A stretch of 30,624 nucleotides of DNA from a virus, in the IMG/VR virus record IMGVR_UViG_3300009610_000065, positions 1 through 30,624 of that record. One strand, written 5' to 3'. The notes under the pieces were generated by a model. The model did not search any database and had not been told where the DNA came from. It saw only the letters and a list, made by a program, of their open reading frames with translations. The position numbers and the translations under genes were made by a program. Below, one piece after another: positions 8,104-15,364 of the stretch; position 1 is the stretch's first letter; each line of letters starts with the position of its first letter.

Positions 8104-9551
8104 TACGCCACCGCCTTTTCCGCGTCCAGAAACACTTGCGTGATCCTCCAGGGCATCGCATCCGTGGCGACCAACTCATAGACACGATTTCTCGCCAAGC
8201 CCAACTGCCAGAACCACACGAGCGCGCTATACGCCCCGACTTCGCCCACCTCGGCGGTCACTTCATTGCCCCACGTCTTGCCGCCATCATCCGAATAGCG
8301 CAGGGACAACACGGGGGCATCCCCCTGGGACGCCAATCCGGTTTCCATCAGGATCGTGAGCTTGCGATGGAACACTTCGAGTTGTTGATTGACAATCGCC
8401 GGAGTCCGACGCACGCGCCGGATGAACCGATCATCCACATCCGTCGTGTAGTCATGATCCATGTCGTACAGCACGCCGGATTCCCGATCGCCCACGAGAT
8501 GCTTATTGAAGGCAAACGCATAGAACACCGGACGGAAATAGCGGTATTCGCTCGTCTCCTCCACCCACGTGCCCAGATCCGTCCACAGCCCATTCGTAAA
8601 GTCGAACTGCTTGGTCACATCCGCCGCCGGGAACGTCAACCGAAAGAACGTATGGCCGTCCATTCGCATCGACTCACCGATCGCATCGGTGATCCCCACC
8701 GTCTTCGTGAACTCCGACATCTGATGTTCGAGTGCGAAATCTGAAATTCGCGAGGGCTGTAACCCCGAGGCGGCCACCACTTCATAATCGCCATCGTTAT
8801 TCACCGACAGCCACACCACCGATCCGCCGGCATTCGTGATAGAAAACGTCGCGGCAATGCCTTTGTTGAAGTTCCCGGCGGAATCCAGCGCGAAGGGCAG
8901 CGGGAACCCACCGTTCGGGTACCACATCTCGCCGGAGTACTGCCCCGGTAGACAGATATAGCCCCACGTCGTCACGCACATCGCCTGCCAGTTATCCGGC
9001 TGATTCGAGCGCTGGAAGAAGTTGGTCGGATCGAAGACGGAGAAGTCCAGCAGATCGGAGTAATAGACCGTGCTGGTGGCGGAATCAAACACCAGCCCAT
9101 ACCCACCGAGATAGGCGCCTTGCGTGGCCTTCCCGTTGAGATCGGTGATCTGGGTCAGCGTATCCGTGGCGAGCGTGTAGTAGTAGGCATTCGTTCCTGA
9201 CGTGATCAGGAGTTGCCCACCGCCATCACCATTCGTGGAAATCGTCGCCGGGTTATTATCGAGCGCGACCGTACCCCGGAGCGTGGCCGTACCGACTTCC
9301 GCCGGAAACGTGATCTCGTAAAAGCCATCCTGGCACACCCCAAATGTCCGCCCGTTCATTTCAAACAGGCAGCGCCAGCCGACTTTCGAGACGCGAAGAA
9401 ACTCTTCCACGCCCGGTGTCGGCAGCAGCGTGATCGGACTGGTCGCGCCCTTCGATTCGGCTTTCTCGACGTACCAGTTCATCGTGAACTCTTGCGAGTT
9501 CTGCGCGTTCTGGGTGACGTAGGAGCGCCCAAGGGCGTTGTCGAAGATCAT
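8103..9551 (-). CDS. P22 gp10-like packaged-DNA stabilisation (tail hub) protein
   Basis: 482 residues, against about 470 for P22 gp10. The protein is rich in beta strands, with repeated aromatic-glycine turns: GGQLLITSGTNAYYYTLATD, GLVFDSATSTVYYSDLLDFS, MCVTTWGYICLPGQYSGEMW and FTNGLWTDLGTW. This is the pattern of the P22 gp10 (Phage_stabilise) family. A conserved C-terminal section includes LSLRYSDDGGKTW, as seen in gp10-like proteins. In P22, gp10 binds beneath gp4 and plugs the portal, keeping DNA in the head. A gp4-like gene lies upstream in the same operon, though separated by fibre genes. The start has a GGGATG context close to the previous stop. Confidence 0.8.
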   Translation of the reverse strand: MIFDNALGRSYVTQNAQNSQEFTMNWYVEKAESKGATSPITLLPTPGVEEFLRVSKVGWRCLFEMNGRTFGVCQDGFYEITFPAEVGTATLRGTVALDNNPATISTNGDGGGQLLITSGTNAYYYTLATDTLTQITDLNGKATQGAYLGGYGLVFDSATSTVYYSDLLDFSVFDPTNFFQRSNQPDNWQAMCVTTWGYICLPGQYSGEMWYPNGGFPLPFALDSAGNFNKGIAATFSITNAGGSVVWLSVNNDGDYEVVAASGLQPSRISDFALEHQMSEFTKTVGITDAIGESMRMDGHTFFRLTFPAADVTKQFDFTNGLWTDLGTWVEETSEYRYFRPVFYAFAFNKHLVGDRESGVLYDMDHDYTTDVDDRFIRRVRRTPAIVNQQLEVFHRKLTILMETGLASQGDAPVLSLRYSDDGGKTWGNEVTAEVGEVGAYSALVWFWQLGLARNRVYELVATDAMPWRITQVFLDAEKAVA

Positions 9552-9555
9552 CCCA

Positions 9556-10605
9556 TCACCACCACTCCAGGGTGCTCCCCGCCTTACACACGACAGCGGA
9601 CGTATCGACTTCCGTGGCGAAGCGGACGATCACCGTCCCGTTGGCGCTCGGTAAGATCGTGCCTTCGAGAATCGCCGTATTGGTCGTCGTCAAGCTCGTG
9701 GCATTGGCGGTCGTCGGAATGTCGTACGCGGCGGCGAAATTGGTGGTGACCGTCGTGGCCGCGAGCGTATAGGTGCTCTTGTAGGCCATGTTCGTCGCCG
9801 CCGGACCGTTGATCGCCCACTTCGATCCCGTCGTGTTGGCCGCGCTCGTGTACCAGATCTGCGCGTAGAAGTGATAGCGCGTCCCTGACGTGACGGCGAA
9901 GCTCAGGCCCGTGCAATCCACGTAGGTACTCGCACCAGCACTGTCAGTGACATCGCCCCCCAACGTGACGAGGGTCCGATAGTTGGCCCCCCCGGCAGGC
10001 GTGGCCCATTCCGCCGCATTCGCTGCCGCATTCGTCCGGAGGACTTGCAGCGCAGTTCCGAGCGCCGTCAGACCCGTGCCGCCCTTCGCCACCGTGACGG
10101 TATCGGAGAGCGTCGAGCCCGCCGCCGTGACCGTGACGTTCGCGGTGCCATCCACGCTCACGCCGTTGATCGTGCGCGGTGTCGTCCATTTCGTTGCGCT
10201 CAGGACGTTCTTACTTGCGTCGGACGTGTTATCGACGTTCCCTAACCCCACTTGCGTTTTTGTCAGGCCCGTGAGCGATCCGCCGTTGCCATTCGTCGCC
10301 AGCTTCGCGTCAAGCGCCGTCTGCAGATCGGTTTGATTCGCGAGCGTGCCCGTGATCGCGCCCCACGCGGCCGCGCCCACCTCAGAGGGACCGACCACGG
10401 CCCACGCGGTCGGACTCGTGGCGATCCACAACCGCTGCGTATCCTGTGTCACCGCGAGATCGCCGGGCGTATTACCCGAGGACGGGCGGAGCGCTTCGGT
10501 CGGACAAATCAAGAGGGCCGAGCCAATGATCGACGCCCGAATACAGGTCTGCGCGTCGGCCACCATCGGCAGCATCAGACAGGCGCAGCACAGGACGATC
10601 TTCAT
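9556..10605 (-). CDS. Tail fibre protein with signal-peptide-like N-terminus
   Basis: 349 residues. The middle (about 80-160) has classic fibre-shaft repeats: WGAITGTLANQTDLQTALDA, then LTKTQVGLGNVDNTSDASK, then TPRTINGVSVDGTANVTVTA. The C-terminal 140 residues form a beta-rich domain (FAVTSGTRYHFYAQIWYTSA, then ILEGTILPSANGTVIVRFA, ending AGSTLEWW) that recurs in phage fibres. The first 18 residues, MKIVLCCACLMLPMVADA, look like a Sec signal peptide with an ADA-QT cleavage site, which is odd for a virion protein (see findings). No lipobox is present. Several fibre genes surround it. It probably forms a trimeric receptor-binding appendage. Confidence 0.75.
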   Translation of the reverse strand: MKIVLCCACLMLPMVADAQTCIRASIIGSALLICPTEALRPSSGNTPGDLAVTQDTQRLWIATSPTAWAVVGPSEVGAAAWGAITGTLANQTDLQTALDAKLATNGNGGSLTGLTKTQVGLGNVDNTSDASKNVLSATKWTTPRTINGVSVDGTANVTVTAAGSTLSDTVTVAKGGTGLTALGTALQVLRTNAAANAAEWATPAGGANYRTLVTLGGDVTDSAGASTYVDCTGLSFAVTSGTRYHFYAQIWYTSAANTTGSKWAINGPAATNMAYKSTYTLAATTVTTNFAAAYDIPTTANATSLTTTNTAILEGTILPSANGTVIVRFATEVDTSAVVCKAGSTLEWW

Positions 10606-10608
10606 CGG

Positions 10609-10893
10609 CTAATCTGGCGACCCCGAAATCGTGCCGGCGAGGATGCCATCCGCGTTCAGTTGCGTGAGAATGCGCTTGTGCAGCGAATTGCTCGTGAGAT
10701 TGGCCTTGTTGAGCGCGATCATCATCGTCGTGGCATTCGGTCCGGTATAGGCGTGGCTTAACCGCTCCGCGCCGCTGCCTCTCAGGCCAATGGCGATCGT
10801 GGCCGCATCCCAATCGAGCAGAAGCGAGACCACGCGCCATGTCGTGATACTCGGCGTCGTGACCGGCGTCGTGAGCGTGAGCAGTTCCGCCAT
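10609..10893 (-). CDS. Small virion-associated protein (94 aa)
   Basis: 94 residues. The N-terminal half is a beta-strand pattern (TTWRVVSLLLDWDAATIAI). The C-terminal half includes HKRILTQLNADGILAGTISG and ends SPD. The closing phrase, a basic helix followed by DGxLAGxISGxPD, occurs in small phage structural proteins found beside fibre genes. It lies between two fibre genes, separated from the downstream one by only three bases. No enzyme, metal or membrane motif is seen. A role as a fibre accessory or chaperone is possible but not shown. Confidence 0.6.
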   Translation of the reverse strand: MAELLTLTTPVTTPSITTWRVVSLLLDWDAATIAIGLRGSGAERLSHAYTGPNATTMMIALNKANLTSNSLHKRILTQLNADGILAGTISGSPD

Positions 10894-10903
10894 GTCAGAC
10901 TCC

Positions 10904-11617
10904 TTACGAGGTCGCCGCCGTGAGCGAGAGGTAATGCACCGTCAGGCGAATCACGCCCGAGTCAAACTGCCCCGCATTCGCCGTCAACACCACACTCGTC
11001 GCCGCCGCATAAATCGGGGCCGCGTTGATCGTCGCGTTCGCCAAGGTGACCGTGGTCCCCGCCGCCAGCAGAATCCCGGTGCCCCAGCGATCCGCGTCCG
11101 AGCCGTCGCCAATCGAGAAGGACGTCATGCCCGCGCCGACGATCACCGTCGTCACCCGCGCATCCACACCGATGACGAGTGACCCCGCGGGAATCAGATT
11201 CGTGGCCGTGACCGTCCCGAGTCCGCCAGTCGTGGACTGCGACACCATCGCCTTGCGGACATTCGTCGCCGATCCATTCGGGCCGGTCGAGGCCCACGAT
11301 CCCGCCGTCAATCGGGAGAGGGAGACATCCACCGATCCGTGCGTGGCCCCCATCGCTAACGCGCGCGGACCAATGTCGATCACGTTCCCACCGACGACCA
11401 TCTGCACCGAGCCCTCGTCTGAGAACCCAATACTGCTACCTGTTAAATAAAGCCCAGTATTGTCGTCACTCGCAAAGCTATAACTCGGCGCCGCCGCCGT
11501 CCCATCCCCCGCGAGAAATCCAACCGACGCACTCACCGTTCCGGTGAACGTCACCGTCGTGCCGCTGGTGCTCCACGGAATCCCGCCGAGGAAGCCGACA
11601 AAGATGCTACTCGCCAC
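10904..11617 (-). CDS. Tail fibre/spike-like protein
   Basis: 237 residues from the preferred GTG at 11615-11617, which has a GGAG site 7 bases upstream and overlaps the previous stop by 11 bases. A TTG at 11641 would add 8 residues. The N-terminal third contains APSYSFASDDNTGLYLTGSS and IGFSDEGSVQMVVGGN. This 'sample-sequence, sometimes seen, observed' beta pattern is common in viral fibre shafts. The remainder is Thr/Ala/Val-rich beta structure. There are no catalytic residues of a depolymerase that I can identify. It clusters with three other appendage genes, so it probably contributes to host binding. Confidence 0.7.
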   Translation of the reverse strand: MASSIFVGFLGGIPWSTSGTTVTFTGTVSASVGFLAGDGTAAAPSYSFASDDNTGLYLTGSSIGFSDEGSVQMVVGGNVIDIGPRALAMGATHGSVDVSLSRLTAGSWASTGPNGSATNVRKAMVSQSTTGGLGTVTATNLIPAGSLVIGVDARVTTVIVGAGMTSFSIGDGSDADRWGTGILLAAGTTVTLANATINAAPIYAAATSVVLTANAGQFDSGVIRLTVHYLSLTAATS

Positions 11618-11810
11618 GGGGCTCCGCCTGCTCTGCCGCAATCAACTGCTGTAACACGTCAATCGCGCCATCGCTCTTGACGAGCGCCAGATCGATCTGC
11701 TGCGCCTCCTGCGCGATCCGTTGCCGCGCCGCTTCCACCTCTTGTCGGCGCAGATAGAGCCGCGTGGCCGTGGCCTGCGCGTCCGCGAGTCGTTCCTGAA
11801 GGGTCATCAT
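11607..11810 (-). CDS. Small coiled-coil protein (67 aa)
   Basis: The ATG shares its A with the stop of the gp4-like gene (TGATG). A TTG one codon earlier is possible but unneeded. The protein is almost wholly helical with heptads of Leu, Ala and Ile: MTLQERLADAQATATRLYLR and VEAARQRIAQEAQQIDLALV. It resembles the short coiled-coil proteins that many phages encode between head-completion and fibre genes. The end overlaps the GTG of the next fibre gene. It may be a trimerisation or assembly helper, which is an inference from coiled-coil content only. Confidence 0.6.
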   Translation of the reverse strand: MMTLQERLADAQATATRLYLRRQEVEAARQRIAQEAQQIDLALVKSDGAIDVLQQLIAAEQAEPRGE

Positions 11811-12547
11811 CAAATCCCGGTGTACACGTTGCTCTGCTGCGCCCGCGGCACCAGCGCGAGATCAACCGAGAGATCCATCAACCGCGTATTCACGCGCTCC
11901 ACATCGCCCTTACTCTCGTTCGCCTGCGCCTTGATCCGCTGATACAGCGCGTCCGGCACGGGATAGCTCGTCGTCAACTCCAACGCCAGATTCGTCTCGT
12001 AGAACCGCTCATAGCCCGGCGGCAATGCGATCGTGTCCGCCAGCGCCACACTCGTCGCCGCCACGGGCGCATAGAACACCCCCGTCAACGTCGAGGAGGT
12101 CGCCAAGGGCCAGAGGATCAACGTCCCATAGGGCGCCGCGCTACTCGTATACGTCGGGTTGTAGTACCAACTCGTCGGATACGTCCCCGTCTGACTCTTG
12201 TTCTGGATCGCCTGGTAACTGTCGTCCGTCAGTTCCCAGAGCGGGATTTCCGTCGTCGTGCTCGACGCCGTATCGATAAACGCGACGGTAGACCCCTGCA
12301 TATTCATCGTCGACGGCCGCAGAATATTGATCGTCGCGCCGCTCCCCACCGTGTAGGCACTCGCGCCGCTAATCGTCCACGTCACCCGCGAGATCGTGAA
12401 GGTCAGGAGCCGATTCGTGGACCACGCCGCAATCAGGCGATTCAACTTCCCGAGCGCGGCATTCGCCATCGTGCCAGCCGCCGTCTGTCCCGAGCCGAGC
12501 ACGCCGAGATCGATCAGACTGTTGCTGACTAATTCATTTACAGTCAT
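11810..12547 (-). CDS. P22 gp4-like tail accessory factor (head completion)
   Basis: 245 residues, longer than P22 gp4 (166). It begins with the helical TVNELVSNSLIDLGVLGSGQ and ANAALGKLNRLIAAWSTNRL, matching the helical N-terminus of the gp4 family that binds the portal. The middle is beta (ITYPTSWYYNPTYTSSAAPY-type strands, LILWPLA). The C-terminus returns to helix with LPPGYERFYETNLALELTTS and VPDALYQRIKAQANESKGDV, which is the family's most recognisable part. In P22, gp4 attaches first to the filled portal and forms the platform for gp10 and tailspikes. Here a set of fibre genes lies between it and the gp10-like gene. Confidence 0.8.
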   Translation of the reverse strand: MTVNELVSNSLIDLGVLGSGQTAAGTMANAALGKLNRLIAAWSTNRLLTFTISRVTWTISGASAYTVGSGATINILRPSTMNMQGSTVAFIDTASSTTTEIPLWELTDDSYQAIQNKSQTGTYPTSWYYNPTYTSSAAPYGTLILWPLATSSTLTGVFYAPVAATSVALADTIALPPGYERFYETNLALELTTSYPVPDALYQRIKAQANESKGDVERVNTRLMDLSVDLALVPRAQQSNVYTGI

Positions 12548-12895
12548 TTACGCGCTCGAGATCGTCGCCGTCATCGTGCCGCCGCCGCCAATCGCCGTGT
12601 TCACACGGACCCGCGTCCACATGCCCGCGCCAATCTGCACATGCACCGCGAGCTTCGCATTCCCCGTCAGCGCCGCCGCCGTTTGCGAATGCACCTGACT
12701 CCACGTACCCGTATAGGACGGCAGATCGCTTTCCTCAATGATCATGTTCCCGCTGGAGGTCGTCCCCTCCGACGTGTACGTGACCGTGTAATCCTTGTGA
12801 CTGCCGAGATTCTGGAACGGGACACTGGTCGTCTCGTCGGTCGTGACGCGATCGAGGAGAAAGACCGGCCCCGTCCCCGTATTCGTGATGTTCAT
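12548..12895 (-). CDS. Hypothetical beta-rich structural protein (115 aa)
   Basis: 115 residues, with no cysteine, membrane helix or coiled coil. Strand-like phrases include GPVFLLDRVTTDETTSV, KDYTVTYTSEGTTSSGNMII and KLAVHVQIGAGMWTRVRVN. The size, composition and position between a beta-helix appendage gene and the gp4-like gene suggest a minor virion or capsid accessory protein. I do not recognise a family. The gene abuts its neighbours: the stop is followed at once by the ATG of the gp4-like gene. Confidence 0.6.
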   Translation of the reverse strand: MNITNTGTGPVFLLDRVTTDETTSVPFQNLGSHKDYTVTYTSEGTTSSGNMIIEESDLPSYTGTWSQVHSQTAAALTGNAKLAVHVQIGAGMWTRVRVNTAIGGGGTMTATISSA

Positions 12896-12900
12896 GGCAT

Positions 12901-13938
12901 TTACGTCGGCGCCAGCATCAAGCCACCCGCGGAGGCGGACACCGCCGGCATGTCCAGGAACGAATTCGCCAACCCGTTGGTGTCACCAAACTTCGTCACG
13001 CCGACCATCGCGCAGTTTTTGAAGATCACCATCCCGCCCGGAGAGGCCGTAGTGAACGACAACAGCGCGGTCATCCCCGTGGACGTGCTCTTGGTCGCGT
13101 TGATAAACGCGCACCGCTCGAAGAGGTTGAAGCGATCCACGCAGCCATTGCCCGTGCCGAGAATGCCCAGCACCGTCGCACTGGAGGTCATCAATGGAAA
13201 CAGGCAATCCCGGAAGACGTTGCGCGGCGTCGCGCCCGCGAATTCCACCGAGGCATTCGCGGCCGAGCGCGTGACGGTATCGATCCCGATCGTGCAAGAG
13301 TCGAACACGTTTTCGCCGGAGCCGCCGGAGCCAATCTTGAGTGACCGCGAGCCCGCATCCGCGGCGGACTCCGTATCGCCCATGCCGGCAATGTGGCAGT
13401 TCTTGAAGTAGTTTCGGGAGCCCGTCACGGTGACCCCGATCTGGGCGGTCGTGCCCGTGGTGAACCCGTTGAACCACTGGATGTTCTGGAAGACGCACCC
13501 CGACGCCGAGAGCGTAAAGAAGTTGGCGAACGCGGTGGTCGTCGAACTCGGCGCCAACCGGGCGCGCTGGGACATCAAGACTGGGGCACAGATGCCTACC
13601 AGATGCGTTTCACCCTTCGCCCAGGTGAACGCACTCTCGACGCGCAGCGTGGCATTCGTGCCGCCGTTGGCGAGGACGACGACCGTATCGTTCTTGCCGA
13701 GCGTAGTGGAGGTGCCATAACAGGCGTTGTAGGCGCCTTGCAAGGTCTGCTTGGGACCGCTCGAGCCGTTCGCCTGCGGGGAGGGGAAGGTGCCGTCGTA
13801 GAAGTCTTTGCCGTTGACCGCATCCACGAAATACGCCGTGCCCTGCCCCTGGGTCAGCCCGGAGAGCAGCGCAAAGTTCTGATTGATGAGCGCCTGATCC
13901 TCGGTGGTAAACGATCCGACCTGCTGAACGAAATTCAT
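12901..13938 (-). CDS. Right-handed parallel beta-helix virion protein
   Basis: 345 residues. After a short helix the sequence contains AYFVDAVNGKDFYDGTFPSP and a QTLQGAYNACY turn, the usual opening of phage pectate-lyase-like beta helices. Repeating rungs follow, with stacked Asn, Cys and aromatic residues: FTLSASGCVFQNIQWFNGFT, NYFKNCHIAG, NVFDSCTIGI, NVFRDCLFPL, NLFERCAFIN and MVIFKNCAMVG. The repeated xxFxxC pattern every 35-45 residues is the beta-helix signature. Such proteins serve as spikes, depolymerases or head decorations. No catalytic pair is obvious. An AAAGGA ribosome site lies 6-7 bases before the ATG, just after a pair of hairpins. Confidence 0.75.
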   Translation of the reverse strand: MNFVQQVGSFTTEDQALINQNFALLSGLTQGQGTAYFVDAVNGKDFYDGTFPSPQANGSSGPKQTLQGAYNACYGTSTTLGKNDTVVVLANGGTNATLRVESAFTWAKGETHLVGICAPVLMSQRARLAPSSTTTAFANFFTLSASGCVFQNIQWFNGFTTGTTAQIGVTVTGSRNYFKNCHIAGMGDTESAADAGSRSLKIGSGGSGENVFDSCTIGIDTVTRSAANASVEFAGATPRNVFRDCLFPLMTSSATVLGILGTGNGCVDRFNLFERCAFINATKSTSTGMTALLSFTTASPGGMVIFKNCAMVGVTKFGDTNGLANSFLDMPAVSASAGGLMLAPT

Positions 13939-13950
13939 GACAATCCTTTC

Positions 13951-13990
13951 GCGCCTTCAGAGCGCTACTACCCGAGCCTTCAGGACTCGG
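13951..13990 (-). promoter_or_regulatory. Twin small hairpins with the same loop, upstream of the beta-helix gene
   Basis: Two inverted repeats stand side by side. At 13972-13990 CCGAG pairs with CTCGG. At 13951-13965 GCGC pairs with GCGC. Both enclose the same 8 bases, CTGAAGGC on the minus strand (13976-13983 and 13953-13960). The first hairpin overlaps the last codons and stop of the 45-residue gene. The second ends 3 bases before the AAAGGA ribosome site of the next gene. No T-run follows, so they are more likely an RNA processing or protein-binding signal than a terminator. Confidence 0.4.
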
Positions 13991-14117
13991 CAGGGTTTAA
14001 CTTCTTCTTCGGCTGTCTCACGCGCGTGGGCGGCGCGTCGTCCGTGGGAGGAGGTGTCTTCGCCGGGGGCGCCTTCGGGGCGTCATTCGGGGGAGACTGG
14101 TAATCTTCCTGTTCCAT
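13980..14117 (-). CDS. Short Pro-rich protein with basic tail (45 aa)
   Basis: An ATG at 14115-14117 overlaps the stop of the 186-residue gene as TGATG, with AGGTGG as ribosome site. The peptide starts MEQEDYQSPPNDAPKAPPAK, is about one quarter proline, and ends with basic VRQPKKKLNPAES. It should be disordered, with an acidic start and a nucleic-acid-like basic end. It follows a protein whose C-terminus is also basic and AT-hook-like. The coupling, ribosome site and tight fit between genes support it as real. I do not recognise a family. Confidence 0.6.
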   Translation of the reverse strand: MEQEDYQSPPNDAPKAPPAKTPPPTDDAPPTRVRQPKKKLNPAES

Positions 14118-14677
14118 CACGCCACCTGTTTCTTGGGACGCCCGCGCGGCTTCTTCACCGGGGCGGGCAAATCGAGCAGATGATCTTCGCCATTGGCGCG
14201 ATCCGCCGCTCGGAATTCCTCTTTGGCCTGCTCACTCATACGGCGATCCGTGAAGGCTCGCTCCGCTGCCGCCACCGCAATCGTGTTCGCGATGTAGTGG
14301 TCGTGGGCCTTCTCCACGTCGTCTGGATTGTCGGTCCAGCCCTTGTTGAGCCAGTCCTGCCGTTCGCGATCGTTCCCCACAAGGCGGGAATCCCACTTCG
14401 GGACGTGCGACTCCGCTTCTTCACGCTGGATCGGCTGCTTCAGATCAAGGCTGTACATCCGCGCCGAGTCGAGAATCGCTTGGCGCTTGCGATCATCCGA
14501 CCACACGCCATAGATCGCAGACGGATAGGGCCGATATTCGTACGGCGGAAACGTCAGTGGCCGGCCGTTGATCTTGGGCGGCGTCGGCGCGTTGTAGAGG
14601 AAGTGCAATTCGTCGCATTCCTCTTGTGTGAGCTTGCGGCCGTCGATGCCATCCGCACGAAAACCTGGTGAACTCAT
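14117..14677 (-). CDS. Phage protein with C-terminal AT-hook-like motif (186 aa)
   Basis: 186 residues, mostly polar and helical, with conserved-looking segments LTQEECDELHFLYNAPTPPK, PSAIYGVWSDDRKRQAILDS and RERQDWLNKGWTDNPDDVEK. The last dozen residues, KKPRGRPKKQVA, contain the GRP core flanked by basic residues that defines an AT hook, a minor-groove DNA-binding element. The gene lies between the decoration protein and the beta-helix gene. An AGGAG ribosome site precedes the ATG by 5 bases, just after a strong hairpin. A head-interior DNA contact or a regulatory role is possible; neither is shown. Confidence 0.6.
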   Translation of the reverse strand: MSSPGFRADGIDGRKLTQEECDELHFLYNAPTPPKINGRPLTFPPYEYRPYPSAIYGVWSDDRKRQAILDSARMYSLDLKQPIQREEAESHVPKWDSRLVGNDRERQDWLNKGWTDNPDDVEKAHDHYIANTIAVAAAERAFTDRRMSEQAKEEFRAADRANGEDHLLDLPAPVKKPRGRPKKQVA

Positions 14678-14692
14678 GACACTCCTGAAACA

Positions 14693-14725
14693 GGGTGAGG
14701 GCGGCCATCAGGAACGCCCCCACCC
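14693..14725 (-). terminator. Strong GC stem-loop after the decoration gene; probable (leaky) terminator
   Basis: On the minus strand GGGTGGGGGCG pairs with CGCCCTCACCC over 11 bases, with one G-U pair, around an 11-base loop. It begins 8 bases after the stop of the decoration gene and is followed by TGTTTC, a weak T-rich tail. It is the strongest inverted repeat I found in the window. Its place after coat and decoration genes is where many phages lower transcription of later tail genes. The next gene's AGGAG follows closely, so read-through is expected. Confidence 0.55.
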
Positions 14726-14732
14726 GTGAGAA

Positions 14733-15353
14733 CTACGAGATGGACACGTCGATATTGGTCACCGTGCCCGCCAACGGACCAGGGAACGGCACCCAAATGC
14801 CATTCGCGGCGATGAAGGCCACGGAGGTCTGTCCGCCCGCCGGGAACGTGAAGACGGTGTAACCAGACCCCGCATCACCTGCCGCCGTCGCCAAGGTCAG
14901 CGTATGGGCCGCTTTGCCGTTGCTGTAGGTGACATGCAGCTGCCCGTCCTGCTCTTTGGTCGGGACCGCGAGTGTCATCGTGAGCGCGGCCGTGCCGAGT
15001 AACTGATGGAGCCCGCCCGTTACTGCCACCGCGCCAGACGCGGCGTAGTCGAACAGCGGCAGATTCCACTGGTTATTGTTGGGGATCGGTTCCGCCAACT
15101 GCGAGACAGCCTGCGTGAAGTCGCTGCCGTCACCCACGGCCACAACAGACCCGCTTGCGTGCGCAGACTGCACCGACCCGGACTGCCCGCTAAAGACCGG
15201 GATAAATGAGCCCGACGCCTCTGCGGTTTGTGAGAAGAATTCGCGACCGATCTTGATGGTCTTCCCGCGGGCAAAGCCCGTGGTTGCGGCCACCTTAATC
15301 GTGGAGTCGTTCGCCGCCTTCGCGGCCGAGAGCGTGGTATAGGTCAATGCCAT
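14733..15353 (-). CDS. Head decoration/cement-like protein
   Basis: 206 residues directly after the coat gene. The N-terminal part, LSAAKAANDSTIKVAATTGF followed by ARGKTIKIGREFFSQTAEAS, is a common beta pattern of phage structural proteins. The C-terminal 110 residues (LHQLLGTAALTMTLAVPTKE to the end) form an Ala/Thr/Val/Gly beta domain closing WVPFPGPLAGTVTNIDVSIS, as in decoration proteins that cap coat capsomers. It has no cysteine or membrane helix. Position immediately after the coat gene and in front of a strong hairpin supports high expression with the coat. The exact symmetry site cannot be told. Confidence 0.65.
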   Translation of the reverse strand: MALTYTTLSAAKAANDSTIKVAATTGFARGKTIKIGREFFSQTAEASGSFIPVFSGQSGSVQSAHASGSVVAVGDGSDFTQAVSQLAEPIPNNNQWNLPLFDYAASGAVAVTGGLHQLLGTAALTMTLAVPTKEQDGQLHVTYSNGKAAHTLTLATAAGDAGSGYTVFTFPAGGQTSVAFIAANGIWVPFPGPLAGTVTNIDVSIS

Positions 15354-15364
15354 GATTCAGCCCC

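Noticed and set aside
2896-9749. Many long plus-strand frames opposite the ejection and gp10-like genes
   Set aside because: They share codon boundaries with recognised minus-strand genes, are Arg/Pro-rich and have no ribosome sites, as expected of shadows in GC-rich DNA.
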